Origin: Chitinophagales bacterium
Lineage (GTDB): Bacteria > Bacteroidota > Bacteroidia > Chitinophagales > Saprospiraceae
Assembly: GCA_022360175.1 (NCBI GenBank)
Contig: JAKSDI010000273.1
Coordinates: 29,446-93,445 of the forward strand
DNA length: 64,000 nucleotides
Direction: 5' to 3'
Both the position numbers and the translations under genes were made by a program. The notes below the pieces were generated by a model. That model made no database searches, had not been told where the DNA came from, and saw only the letters and a list, made by a program, of their open reading frames with translations. Numbering within the stretch: position 1 is the first letter of the stretch; every line of letters starts with the position of its first letter. This document shows, in pieces, positions 53,028 through 61,410 of the stretch.

Positions 53028-54119
53028 TTAGGACTGAATTTGCTGCTTTTTAAATTCTCCCGGTGTCCTTCCTGTCACTTCTTTAAAAGATTTATAAAAA
53101 GTGCTTTTAGAATTAAAACCGACTTCTTCTCCAATTGCTACTATGGAAAAAGTATGAAATGCTGGATTTGCCAATAAAGCAATCGCTTCTTTGATTCGAT
53201 ATTCATTAATATACTGTGTAAATGACTTGCCGAGATTTGCATTGATCAATTTTGAAAAATGCCCTTCACTCAGACCTAGCCTTTCAGCAATAATCATTCT
53301 ACTTAACAATGGATTTTTATATAATTCCTCCTCCGCCAACAATTTTTCTAATTGGAGTAGATATTTATTTTGTCCCTCTACTTCACTTTTTTGTATAGTA
53401 GCCTTTTTATTAGAGGATCTTAGTTGACTTCGCTGTTCTAAAATTTTGAGGCGATAAATCCCATAATAACAAACCCACCAAAACAGGATAGATAAGCTAA
53501 GCCACATTACTTCATAATAATCTGCAATATCAGTCTCTTCCAGGGCATCCAGTACGAACCATGAAAAAAGGAGAAAGAACAAGAAAAACGTTAAGCTTCT
53601 CAGCCATTTTATCTTTTCTGTATACTGTGAGTGATCCTTTTTAATCAATAAAAATCCCCATGTGACAAAGAATACATTATAAATAAACGAGAGGTCATCT
53701 TCTAGCTCAAAATACACCCGCATACCATAGCTCTCTGGAGAAATAGGCAATTCATATACATGGAAATAATGACTAAGTGCAAAAAAGGTATCAACTATAA
53801 ATGTGATTATAAAAGGCGTATAAATCCAGTAAATCCATTTTGCTTTGAGAAACCTATGATCAAGAGCATGTAAAATGTAATGAAAGAAGGTAGCAGGAAA
53901 AAGGAATTCCCACATGATACAACGTATATAATCAAGCAAAGTGAACTCCTCTGGATTCAACCAACCAAAAAAAGTAATAATGGTGAGTAGTAATATACTG
54001 ATACTTAAATAAGTATTGGCTTTGCTTCTAAAAAAGGAGGAGGACAGAATAGATAGGCTAATAAAAACACCTTGCCCTAAACTAATTAAAACAAAAATAT
54101 CTCCCACCGATAAATTCAT
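53028..54119 (-). CDS. Membrane-anchored AraC-family regulator (second)
   Basis: This 363-residue protein has about seven N-terminal membrane helices (ILVSLGQGVFISLSIL-like first segment, FFHYILHALDH in a loop) and a C-terminal AraC helix-turn-helix pair (about 262-360; LGLSEGHFSKLINANLG, FTQYINEYRIKEAIALL, EEVGFNSKSTFYKSFKEV, RTPGEFKKQ). The layout equals that of the regulator at 24819. It starts 25 bases after the stop of the small membrane protein gene upstream. Its targets could be the serine hydrolase or the membrane protein. Confidence 0.9.
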   Translation of the reverse strand: MNLSVGDIFVLISLGQGVFISLSILSSSFFRSKANTYLSISILLLTIITFFGWLNPEEFTLLDYIRCIMWEFLFPATFFHYILHALDHRFLKAKWIYWIYTPFIITFIVDTFFALSHYFHVYELPISPESYGMRVYFELEDDLSFIYNVFFVTWGFLLIKKDHSQYTEKIKWLRSLTFFLFFLLFSWFVLDALEETDIADYYEVMWLSLSILFWWVCYYGIYRLKILEQRSQLRSSNKKATIQKSEVEGQNKYLLQLEKLLAEEELYKNPLLSRMIIAERLGLSEGHFSKLINANLGKSFTQYINEYRIKEAIALLANPAFHTFSIVAIGEEVGFNSKSTFYKSFKEVTGRTPGEFKKQQIQS

Positions 54120-54144
54120 ACGAACTAATGATTCAAAATTTTCT

Positions 54145-54633
54145 TTATAACCGCTGAAAAACTACGTATGTATGTAATGTGTGGAAGATAACAAAGAGTA
54201 GGGATACCCCCATGTAGATAAAAGTTAAATTGGAAATTTTGAAATAAGATGCACTTCCAATTAGAGCTATTCCAATGAACCAGATTATAGTAGTATATGC
54301 TGGTGCCATAAAGCCTGCTGCACTTTGACTCCAACTACTTTCAGGAATCAAAATCATAACAATCCATGATAAAAAATACAGCATCACTCCAATAAGATAT
54401 ATAAGCAATCCTCTTTTCTGAGTTGCTGTCTTGATAGAAAGAAACATTATCAGAGGCATTCCCATTACAACAATTCTCAAAATATTTTCCGTTATACCTA
54501 TGTAGCCAGGAATATCTTTCCAAAAAAAATCCGGACTATAAGCTTTGGGGAGGTAATCTACCAATAAGATATTCCATAGCAGGATTGGAATAAGCAGTAA
54601 AAAACAATTCTTCAAATATTTTCTGATCGGCAT
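54145..54633 (-). CDS. Small polytopic membrane protein of unknown function
   Basis: The start is the ATG at 54633 (MPIRKYLKNCFLLLIPILLW); an in-frame TTG at 54657 falls inside a strong hairpin and is unlikely. The 162-residue protein has about five membrane helices (FLLLIPILLWNILLVDYL, ILRIVVMGMPLIMFLSI, LIYLIGVMLYFLSWIVMIL, TTIIWFIGIALIGSASYF, FIYMGVSLLFVIFHTLH). I do not recognise the family. It lies between the SnoaL-like gene and an AraC regulator on the same strand, 25 bases before the latter. Confidence 0.7.
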   Translation of the reverse strand: MPIRKYLKNCFLLLIPILLWNILLVDYLPKAYSPDFFWKDIPGYIGITENILRIVVMGMPLIMFLSIKTATQKRGLLIYLIGVMLYFLSWIVMILIPESSWSQSAAGFMAPAYTTIIWFIGIALIGSASYFKISNLTFIYMGVSLLFVIFHTLHTYVVFQRL

Positions 54634-54646
54634 AGCACCTTTAAGA

Positions 54647-54700
54647 TTCTTTGACAACTTCTCCTATTGGCATCCAATTTAAAAAGAAGTTGTCAAAGAA
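54647..54700. repeat. Long perfect hairpin between the SnoaL-like gene and the membrane protein gene
   Basis: TTCTTTGACAACTTCT (54647-54662) and AGAAGTTGTCAAAGAA (54685-54700) are a perfect 16-bp inverted repeat. Inside the 22-base loop, ATTGG-CAT-CCAAT (54666-54678) forms a second small hairpin. It fills most of the gap between the two genes. No U-run follows, so it looks like a structural or dispersed element rather than a simple terminator. Confidence 0.8.
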
Positions 54701-54709
54701 GACTATTTA

Positions 54710-55162
54710 CTACTTATCCATTTGTTCATAGACTTTACGCCATTCAGAGGCATCATAAATTAAATGTGACTCTTTTATAATACCATTTTCGAGCCTAAAC
54801 CACTCCGATGCCATATTTGACTCCAAGCCTGGTATTGATGATTTAAACTCATAAAACGTAGCGACCCAATCGCCATTTTCAGCAGTGCCAATCACATTCA
54901 CCCCTGTTAGCACAGCTCCTATTTCTTGTGCCAGTGCAATAAATTCTGCTTTCGAATTGAGTTCAAGCATTGGGTTCTTAAACTTATAATCATCGGCTAA
55001 TAAGTTTAAAGATGCCTGAATCTCCGCAGGATTATTAAAGCCATTTAAAAATTGTTGTACAACCTCCTGATTCGTCATTTTAGTACTTTGATTTTGTTGT
55101 GAATACAATGCATTTGAACACATTCCCATTACAATTAGAAATATGAATTTCATCGATTTCAT
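54710..55162 (-). CDS. SnoaL-like/NTF2-fold exported protein
   Basis: This 150-residue protein has a signal peptide (to about residue 21, ALYSQ; ATGs at 55162 and 55153 are both possible) and an NTF2-like fold: MTNQEVVQQFLNGFNNPAEI, YKFKNPMLELNSKAEFI, GDWVATFYEFKSSIPGLESN and WFRLENGIIKESHLIYD. SnoaL-like proteins may bind or isomerise small lipophilic compounds; the pocket residues are not diagnostic here. It lies 113 bases downstream of the export-set barrel gene on the same strand, and could share its regulation. Confidence 0.85.
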   Translation of the reverse strand: MKSMKFIFLIVMGMCSNALYSQQNQSTKMTNQEVVQQFLNGFNNPAEIQASLNLLADDYKFKNPMLELNSKAEFIALAQEIGAVLTGVNVIGTAENGDWVATFYEFKSSIPGLESNMASEWFRLENGIIKESHLIYDASEWRKVYEQMDK

Positions 55163-55224
55163 AATTCAGTGTTTTGATTTAAAACTGATAATGGGACAAA
55201 GTTCTGGATTGCACATATCCTTAT

Positions 55225-55242
55225 TCTTGGTCTAAACCAAGA
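55225..55242 (-). terminator. Short hairpin after the barrel gene of export set 2
   Basis: TCTTGGT and ACCAAGA form a perfect 7-bp stem with a 4-base loop, 34 bases past the barrel stop. It lacks a U-run and could also be an operator for the downstream SnoaL-like gene. Confidence 0.35.
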
Positions 55243-55275
55243 TTTTCAAAGCGCTAGAATAAATCTACATTTTCA

Positions 55276-56517
55276 TCAAAAATATCGCCCTAAGTTGAGC
55301 TGTATAAAGCTATCGTCTCGGAAGAAATAAAACAGCTCGTCTTCTTCAAAATCTGTAAAAATTCTCAGCTCCAACTCTCCTTTCCAGTTTTGGGCAAAGC
55401 GACGTTCTGCTTCCAGGCTGAAGATTTTACCTTCTTTTTCTAAATCAAACAGCCCACCGAATAAGATCGCTGAATCCTGGGTATCATTAAAGCCTAAACG
55501 CCCACCCACAAAAATATCTTTTTGAAAACCAGTGCCCGTACTGCCAGTGATTTCTCCAGTTTCAAAATCGAATTGGATAGGTTCTCGATCATCATAAATA
55601 AATTCTGCTAAAACTCCCAGATCCACTCCCGAACTTTTAATATTGGAAAAAGTGTATTCACCTCCAGCTGCCAAAGCCATAAAATCATCAGAATCGGCAT
55701 AGCGATTGATCCCTTCAAATTTCCATAAAAATGCTCCTGTTGTAGCCTGAACTTCCAGGCCCAATTGATGCATCTTTTCGTAATAGGGTACCAACTGAAA
55801 TGCTTCATTTGATCGCACTAAAAACTCTCGGTTGGTGTGATAGATATAAGACAAACCTACATCAAAAACACCGAAGTAATTGGAATATCGAAACGCCCCA
55901 CCCAGATCAAACTCATCCATATCACTTTCGTATTCAGCATCCGCAGCATCCAATACTATAGGGAAACGGAGCCTACCTTCTTCTCTGGGTAAAGTTCGCT
56001 TTCTGTGATAAGGCAATAGGAAGCCCTCAAAAGTACCAAAGTTCGATAACCAGGTATAATGAAGCATGGGTTGCCCCAATTTATCCTCCCCGTCAAATCC
56101 TTCTACTAAATCCGTTTGATTGATCACATCTACTAAATGAACAGATTCAATCACTCCCCAGTAAATCTTTTTCAATCCAGCACTCAGCTCCCAATCATTT
56201 TTTGCAATTTGGTAGTATAATTCTCGAATATCCCAATGGCTCCGATTTTGATCATGTGTGCTCAGTCTACCAAATAGATCACCTATAATACGTTGTTCGC
56301 CTTCATCCCATTTCAGAGTAAACTCTGGTTCTATTGCAATGGAAGCAAAATAATTTTCCTGTTTATTATATAGGCCATCTTTGAAGAAAAAGCGATGATC
56401 TGAGGAAACTTCAAGAGAAAATTCTTTGCTGATTTTCGATTCTTTAGGACCTAACTCTTGTGAAAAAGCCTGTATCGAAAAAATAGCAACTAAAAAAAAT
56501 GAAAAAATTAGTTTCAT
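55276..56517 (-). CDS. Outer-membrane beta-barrel (DUF1302-like) of the RND export set
   Basis: This 413-residue barrel starts with a signal peptide ending FSQ. It has alternating strands: PEFTLKWDEGEQRIIGDLFG, WELSAGLKKIYWGVIESVHL, SYIYHTNREFLVRS, TTGAFLWKFEGINR, and a terminal strand SFIQLNLGRYF. The segment GLKKIYWGVIESVHLVD aligns with LGRQRINWGINTVWNPND of the barrel in export set 1. It lies downstream of a LolA-like gene (112-base gap) and an MMPL pump and probably receives their cargo at the outer membrane. Confidence 0.8.
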   Translation of the reverse strand: MKLIFSFFLVAIFSIQAFSQELGPKESKISKEFSLEVSSDHRFFFKDGLYNKQENYFASIAIEPEFTLKWDEGEQRIIGDLFGRLSTHDQNRSHWDIRELYYQIAKNDWELSAGLKKIYWGVIESVHLVDVINQTDLVEGFDGEDKLGQPMLHYTWLSNFGTFEGFLLPYHRKRTLPREEGRLRFPIVLDAADAEYESDMDEFDLGGAFRYSNYFGVFDVGLSYIYHTNREFLVRSNEAFQLVPYYEKMHQLGLEVQATTGAFLWKFEGINRYADSDDFMALAAGGEYTFSNIKSSGVDLGVLAEFIYDDREPIQFDFETGEITGSTGTGFQKDIFVGGRLGFNDTQDSAILFGGLFDLEKEGKIFSLEAERRFAQNWKGELELRIFTDFEEDELFYFFRDDSFIQLNLGRYF

Positions 56518-56629
56518 ATGCTTAAAATTTTTCTCCCGCTGACCTCATAGATATCAAACGGGAGAATGGTAGGCATTTTACACTAAACCCTTGTTCATGC
56601 CTACCCCTACATTATTTATTACTTATTCC

Positions 56630-57403
56630 TTACTTCGCACTTCGTAGTTTCGTTTGTGAGAAGTCATTATCTTCCAAATCGACATTGAAGTTGTAAGTTT
56701 CAAACATAATCCGTGTCTCTTTCTGTGACTGATGATTGGTCATATGCAATTCGTCTGGAAACCAATAACTCCCCTTGTACTTTTGATATCCCTTGTAAAT
56801 TAAAGTCTTGAATTTTGATCCTTTTCGATCAAAAAAGACGATCTTTTCAATACGATATTTTTGATTCGGGTTGTAGTAAACATGCATAAATTTGTATCCC
56901 GACTTTGGGTCAACTGGATCGCGCTCAACTACATGGCAATTGGCACCGTTGGCTTTTTCATCTTTTACATATTTATAGCTGTATTTTTCAATTTCCTGTG
57001 AAGACAAGTCCTCATAAGCAAATTCGCTACCTACAAAGGGGCCTGATTTGTTGGTCGAGGCAATTCTTTTCACCCTTTTGATTGCAGGCAAATACAGCCA
57101 TTGATCATCTGTCCCTTCTTTATGTGTAAAAGTCAAAACAGCCGTCCCTTTTACATCTTTTGGACTGTCAAAAAATATCATCGACTTATCTCCATCAGAA
57201 GATTGTTCCAGATTTCGGCCACTCAACAATCGTGAACTTTCTTGTCCGTGTTGATTTTTTAAGATCATTTTAGAGGTAGTTGCATAACTTCCCCAGCCGG
57301 TGTAAGCTTCATCGTATTTTTTGGCAATTTCCAAGCCTCTATTTTGGGAAAATCCAGATGTGGAAAAGGCGATTATGAATGCTAAAACGATTATTCTGTT
57401 CAT
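56630..57403 (-). CDS. LolA-like outer-membrane lipoprotein-sorting protein (set 2)
   Basis: This 257-residue exported protein (signal ending GFSQ) has FFDSPKDVKGTAVLTFTHKEG, DQWLYLPAIKRVKRIASTNK, GPFVGSEFAYEDLSSQEIEK, CHVVERDPVD and MHVYYNPNQKYRIEKIVFFDR. This is the PF17131 LolA-like pattern, homologous to the protein at 40652-41407. It should chaperone a lipid or lipoprotein through the periplasm. The MMPL pump lies upstream on the same strand, separated by a 339-base gap that contains a palindromic element, and the barrel follows downstream. Confidence 0.9.
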   Translation of the reverse strand: MNRIIVLAFIIAFSTSGFSQNRGLEIAKKYDEAYTGWGSYATTSKMILKNQHGQESSRLLSGRNLEQSSDGDKSMIFFDSPKDVKGTAVLTFTHKEGTDDQWLYLPAIKRVKRIASTNKSGPFVGSEFAYEDLSSQEIEKYSYKYVKDEKANGANCHVVERDPVDPKSGYKFMHVYYNPNQKYRIEKIVFFDRKGSKFKTLIYKGYQKYKGSYWFPDELHMTNHQSQKETRIMFETYNFNVDLEDNDFSQTKLRSAK

Positions 57404-57453
57404 ATTTAATAAGGTTGAATTAAGTAAGAGAGCACATTTAATTAATCTTTTAT

Positions 57454-57553
57454 GGTGACATCTTTTTACTCATATCTGCGTTGCGTACTCGTGTTAATAA
57501 CTTTGGCTATTACACTCCGCCGCGCCTTGATCTGAGCAAAAATCCGCTCGACC
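57454..57553. repeat. Palindromic element of about 100 bp inside the RND export set
   Basis: The 339 bases 57404-57742 hold no gene. Within them TTTTTACTCA (57463-57472) pairs with TGAGCAAAAA (57533-57542; nine of ten), ATC (57474-57476) with GAT (57529-57531), and a central hairpin GTGTTAATA/TATTACAC (57491-57499, 57508-57515) has one bulged T. The centre near 57503 is shared by all arms. The stretch looks richer in G+C than its surroundings and resembles a small dispersed palindromic repeat (MITE or REP-like). Confidence 0.55.
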
Positions 57554-57710
57554 AAAAAAGCAACCTAATTATGCGCTCTTACTTAGTATTTAAAAAGTTT
57601 TATTGTCTTTGAATTTGTAAAATGGAGCCGATGCTTTGCAATTGAAACCTACCTAAATCAACAGGAATGCTTATAAAAGCGATTCGTGTAATTGGTGGAC
57701 TATTCCAACC

Positions 57711-57730
57711 TTGCAATTCTTAATTGCCAA
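57711..57730 (-). terminator. Small hairpin after the MMPL pump gene
   Basis: GCAATT (57713-57718) and AATTGC (57722-57727) form a perfect 6-bp stem, with TT/AA extending it around a bulged C. It lies 16 bases past the pump stop; no U-run follows. Confidence 0.3.
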
Positions 57731-57742
57731 GCACCATAATAT

Positions 57743-60193
57743 CTATGCAGTCTTCCGTTTATCTACCGCCATAATGACTGAAGGCAGGAAGAGGAGGTCA
57801 ATGACCAAAGCTGCAATGATTGTAATAGCAGTAAGCTGAGCCATGCCTGAATTCATTGCAAATGAAGATTGCCCTAGAATAAAAAAGCCAGCAGAAAGAA
57901 CAATTGTAGTTGTCACTATAGCTATTCCAACTGTAGAAAATGCATATCGAATGGCCTCTTCTGAAGACTTGTTTTGCTCCCGTCGAGCACGAAGATATTT
58001 AGAGAAAAGATGCACCGTATCATCTACCACAATCCCAATGGTCATACTAAAAACAATTGCCAAGCCGCTCGTAATCTGACCACTCAGGAAGAACCAAACC
58101 CCAAACGCAATTGCTACCGGAACAATATTAGGAATGATACTTAAAAGCCCGAATTTGAAGCTACGTAAAGCAATAACCAAAACGATTGAGATCAGCAATA
58201 TAGCCCAGAGGCCACCTTCTGCCATACTATAGATTTGTCGTTGTGTGAGATGAGCAAACATGATAGCTGTACTAATCCCTAAATTGGACTCTCCCTTTAT
58301 GCCATTTTCTGTCAGCCACTTTTCTCCAGCTTCACTCAGCTCTATCAATTCGGTAGCTGTTACATTATCAACCGTTGCGATAAAGCGAGTTTCAGACTTA
58401 TCTACATTGATCTGATTATTTAAATCCAGGCCAAAAGGAAGCGACATTTCATACAATAATAAGTACTGTGCGGCCTCTTCCCGATTATCAGGCAGCTTAT
58501 ACTCAGATGGATTATCACTATGCATAGACTTATTAACCTTCCGGGCTACATCTGTATAAGTGCTGACATGTACCACTTTATCATTTGCCTCAAACCAATT
58601 TTCAAAGCGCTCCAAAGTGTTCAAGAATGCTGGATTGCTAATTCCTCCTTCTTCACCAGAGCTAACAGAATATTCAATTGTGTATATCCCTGTCAGGTTA
58701 TCTGCCATAAAATCTGTTGCACGCCGGAATTCAATCGAATCATCAAAGTATTCAACAAATTGTTCATTCAACTGATTTCGGGATGCAAAGAACACTAATA
58801 ATGCCGTTACGCCTATTGATCCATATAATAAGGGACCTCGTTTGGCAATCACAAAATTGGCCAAATTATCTAGCCATGAAAGGTTGGCTCCCTGAGTTGC
58901 ATCATTCTTGCCTTTAACCCACATTGGTAAGATGGCTAACAAGGCAGGTAGCAAAGTCACGGAAAAAAAGAATGCCAGTCCTACTCCTGTTGCAGCAATA
59001 TTTCCCAAATCCCGAAATGGAGGTGCATCACTAAAATTCATAGTCAAAAAGCCGACTACTGTTGTTGCGGAAGTAATAAACACAGGCATAAAATTGACGC
59101 GCATACTCTCAATAATTGCCTCTTTTTTAGCCAATCCATTACGCATTCCCTGAAGCATCGTGATGAGGATATGAATACTATCTGCTACTGCCAACGTCAA
59201 AATCATGGTTGGTGCAGAAACAGAAACAGAGGTCAATTCTACTCCCAGATAACTCATAATACCAACCCCTCCTAAAATCGAAAACATCAAAACCAGAAGT
59301 GTAGAAAAAGTCACACTTCCCGCTGTAACAATTGACTTAAGCCCACCAGAGATCCCTTTCAAAAAACCCGTATTGTATAAGACTAAAAGGATGAGTGTCA
59401 GGATAATCACCAAATACATTGCGGGAATGAGTGTACTTAAATCTTTTTGTGCAGCTTCACCAAATGCATTAGATAGCATGACCACTCCACTTAAATGCGT
59501 TTCTATACTAGGGTGTTTTTCTTTTAAAAGTTCGACCTGATTTCTTACAAAAGCGGCAACTTCAGTTTCAGTTTCAGCATATGTTGTTACTTCAATGCCC
59601 AATGAGTCTGCCATTTGCTGCTTCTCTGCCTGGATTCTTTTGTATTCTTCTGGATCCGGCTTTTTGATCACAATATTAATCCCGGTAAGCGAGGCATCTT
59701 CATTAATTAATCGGTGTTGTAAAATAGGGTCAGCAAGGGCATTCTTTTCTGCTTCTTTGATTTGTTCATCTGTCAAATCAGCCGCTCCAAAGATTAAATC
59801 TTCTACAAACATATCATCCCCTTCAGCTTTGGTAAACTGATAATTCGTTATTGCATCTACCCGGGAAGAATAAGGTGTTTGCCAGGCTGAATCCACAAAT
59901 TCTTCTATGGCAATAAGCACATCACGATCAAATACTTTACCATTCTTCGGTTGAATGACCACATACACATTATCATCTTTTGTGTATTTTTTCTGTAAAG
60001 CGTCATTCGTTTTTAACTGAGGGTTATCCTCACTAAAAAACACCCGATAATCGTTGTTAAAACCAGCATATTGCAAACCCGATGCGCCTAAGATCGCGAT
60101 GAGAATAGTACCAATCAAAATTGGCCATCGCCATCGTACAACAAATCTGCCTAGTACGGATCCAAAACTTCCGTTTGAACTGTTGTTTTCCAT
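57743..60193 (-). CDS. MMPL/RND-family exporter
   Basis: This 816-residue protein has the RND layout of two repeats: N-terminal helix (about 17-37), a periplasmic domain (to about 250), helices 2-6, a second loop (about 465-630) and helices 8-12. The membrane charge-relay aspartates lie in LTLAVADSIHILITM and TIGIVVDDTVHLFSKY. It belongs to the HpnN/MMPL side of the family, which exports lipids, rather than the AcrB drug-pump side. No membrane-fusion or TolC partner is nearby; instead a LolA-like protein and a barrel follow, suggesting a periplasmic carrier route for lipid. Confidence 0.92.
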   Translation of the reverse strand: MENNSSNGSFGSVLGRFVVRWRWPILIGTILIAILGASGLQYAGFNNDYRVFFSEDNPQLKTNDALQKKYTKDDNVYVVIQPKNGKVFDRDVLIAIEEFVDSAWQTPYSSRVDAITNYQFTKAEGDDMFVEDLIFGAADLTDEQIKEAEKNALADPILQHRLINEDASLTGINIVIKKPDPEEYKRIQAEKQQMADSLGIEVTTYAETETEVAAFVRNQVELLKEKHPSIETHLSGVVMLSNAFGEAAQKDLSTLIPAMYLVIILTLILLVLYNTGFLKGISGGLKSIVTAGSVTFSTLLVLMFSILGGVGIMSYLGVELTSVSVSAPTMILTLAVADSIHILITMLQGMRNGLAKKEAIIESMRVNFMPVFITSATTVVGFLTMNFSDAPPFRDLGNIAATGVGLAFFFSVTLLPALLAILPMWVKGKNDATQGANLSWLDNLANFVIAKRGPLLYGSIGVTALLVFFASRNQLNEQFVEYFDDSIEFRRATDFMADNLTGIYTIEYSVSSGEEGGISNPAFLNTLERFENWFEANDKVVHVSTYTDVARKVNKSMHSDNPSEYKLPDNREEAAQYLLLYEMSLPFGLDLNNQINVDKSETRFIATVDNVTATELIELSEAGEKWLTENGIKGESNLGISTAIMFAHLTQRQIYSMAEGGLWAILLISIVLVIALRSFKFGLLSIIPNIVPVAIAFGVWFFLSGQITSGLAIVFSMTIGIVVDDTVHLFSKYLRARREQNKSSEEAIRYAFSTVGIAIVTTTIVLSAGFFILGQSSFAMNSGMAQLTAITIIAALVIDLLFLPSVIMAVDKRKTA

Positions 60194-60258
60194 TTAAGTA
60201 AGGTTTTGAACTTCCAATGATTCATGAAGTTATCATAGGAGGAAATCTATTTTAGCGG

Positions 60259-60266
60259 CAAAGTTA
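60259..60266 (-). promoter_or_regulatory. Probable -7 box of the MMPL pump gene
   Basis: On the minus strand, TAACTTTG is a perfect TAnnTTTG match about 65 bases upstream of the pump start. No TTG lies at the expected distance. Confidence 0.4.
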
Positions 60267-60313
60267 TCGGCAAACAAAAGGGCACGCATTAGGCAAAAAT
60301 GACAACTAAAGGG

Positions 60314-60344
60314 TTGATACTGCCAAAATATTAAATTATCTTTG
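60314..60344 (+). promoter_or_regulatory. Promoter of the GlxA-type regulator
   Basis: TTG (60314-60316), 20 bases, TATCTTTG (60337-60344) fully match the Bacteroidota promoter. It lies about 62 bases before the start at 60406, back-to-back with the pump promoter. Confidence 0.65.
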
Positions 60345-60405
60345 TCTCAGAATTTTGAGAAAGAACCTTCCCTAAGCACAAAAAAGCATTCAAAAACAGG
60401 CTTGC

Positions 60406-61380
60406 ATGATTACTGTATCCATATTGGTTTTAAAAGACACTTTTGGTTCAATGATATTTCCGGTTATCGACCTTTTCGAGAACGCAAATGATCTCATGCT
60501 TGAAACGACAGGCAAGAAAAAATTCCACATGCAATTGCTTGGATACAAACAAAAAAATCCATTGATCAATAATTATGCTACTGTTCATTGTGATAAAACC
60601 ATAGCAGAACATCCAACTCAACATCTATTACTTGTTCCTGCTCCACACAAGCATATTTTACAGCATATGGACTTGAGTTATTATGATGATTTGGCGGTAT
60701 GGCTTAAATCGGAGCACGAAAAAGGGACAACTATCGCTTCTTTTTGCCTCGGCGCTTTACTCCTGGGACATGCAGGCTTATTGGAAAACCAAGCCTGTAC
60801 AACTCACTGGATGGGTGTTGAAGCCATGCAGCAACATTTCCCAAAAGCCTGCATGGAGCCTGAAAAAACAGTAGTTGCAAATGATGGTATTTACACGGGA
60901 GGCGGTGCTTTTTCCAATATGCAATTAATATTGTTTTTCATTGAAGAATATTGTGGGAGAGAAGTTGCCCTGGTACTTTCTAAAATGGCTGGTATTCCCT
61001 ATCCCATAAAATCACAGAGCCAGTTTTACATGTTTAATGCTTTAAAGAACCATTCTGACAAAGCAATCATTGACGTGCAAAACTATATGGAAAAAAACTA
61101 TCAGAAAATATTAAAAACTGAAGAGCTGTCTAAAATTGCGAATATGAGTGCTCGCAATTTTATACGTAGATTCAAGAAAGCTACCGGTGATACCCCTATC
61201 GAATACTTACAAAAAATCCGAATTGAAACCGCCAAAAAAGCATTTGAATCAGGTGAAACCTCTGTCATGGAAACGATGTACGATGTTGGCTATCAGGATA
61301 TAAAATCTTTCGGATCATTGTTCAAAAGGATGACAGGAATGACCCCTTCAAGCTATGCTAAAAGGTTTAAAGTGAAATAA
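60406..61380 (+). CDS. GlxA-family AraC regulator with DJ-1/PfpI domain
   Basis: This 324-residue protein has an N-terminal DJ-1/PfpI-like domain (about 1-190; TIASFCLGALLLGHAGLLEN with an elbow cysteine, TTHWMGVEAMQQHFP, GIYTGGGAFSNMQLILFF) and a C-terminal AraC helix-turn-helix pair (about 225-322; KIANMSARNFIRRFKKATG, MYDVGYQDIKSFGSLFKRM, TPSSYAKR). Relatives regulate metabolism of amino or quaternary-ammonium compounds. It is divergent from the MMPL export set across 212 bases with two facing promoters, so it probably controls that set or itself. Confidence 0.9.
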   Translation: MITVSILVLKDTFGSMIFPVIDLFENANDLMLETTGKKKFHMQLLGYKQKNPLINNYATVHCDKTIAEHPTQHLLLVPAPHKHILQHMDLSYYDDLAVWLKSEHEKGTTIASFCLGALLLGHAGLLENQACTTHWMGVEAMQQHFPKACMEPEKTVVANDGIYTGGGAFSNMQLILFFIEEYCGREVALVLSKMAGIPYPIKSQSQFYMFNALKNHSDKAIIDVQNYMEKNYQKILKTEELSKIANMSARNFIRRFKKATGDTPIEYLQKIRIETAKKAFESGETSVMETMYDVGYQDIKSFGSLFKRMTGMTPSSYAKRFKVK

Positions 61381-61410
61381 TTCTAGCTGGATATATCTGA
61401 TTTGCAGAGA

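Noticed and set aside
54634..54657. TTG start for the small membrane protein
   Set aside because: It lies within a strong hairpin and the ATG at 54633 opens the first hydrophobic segment properly.
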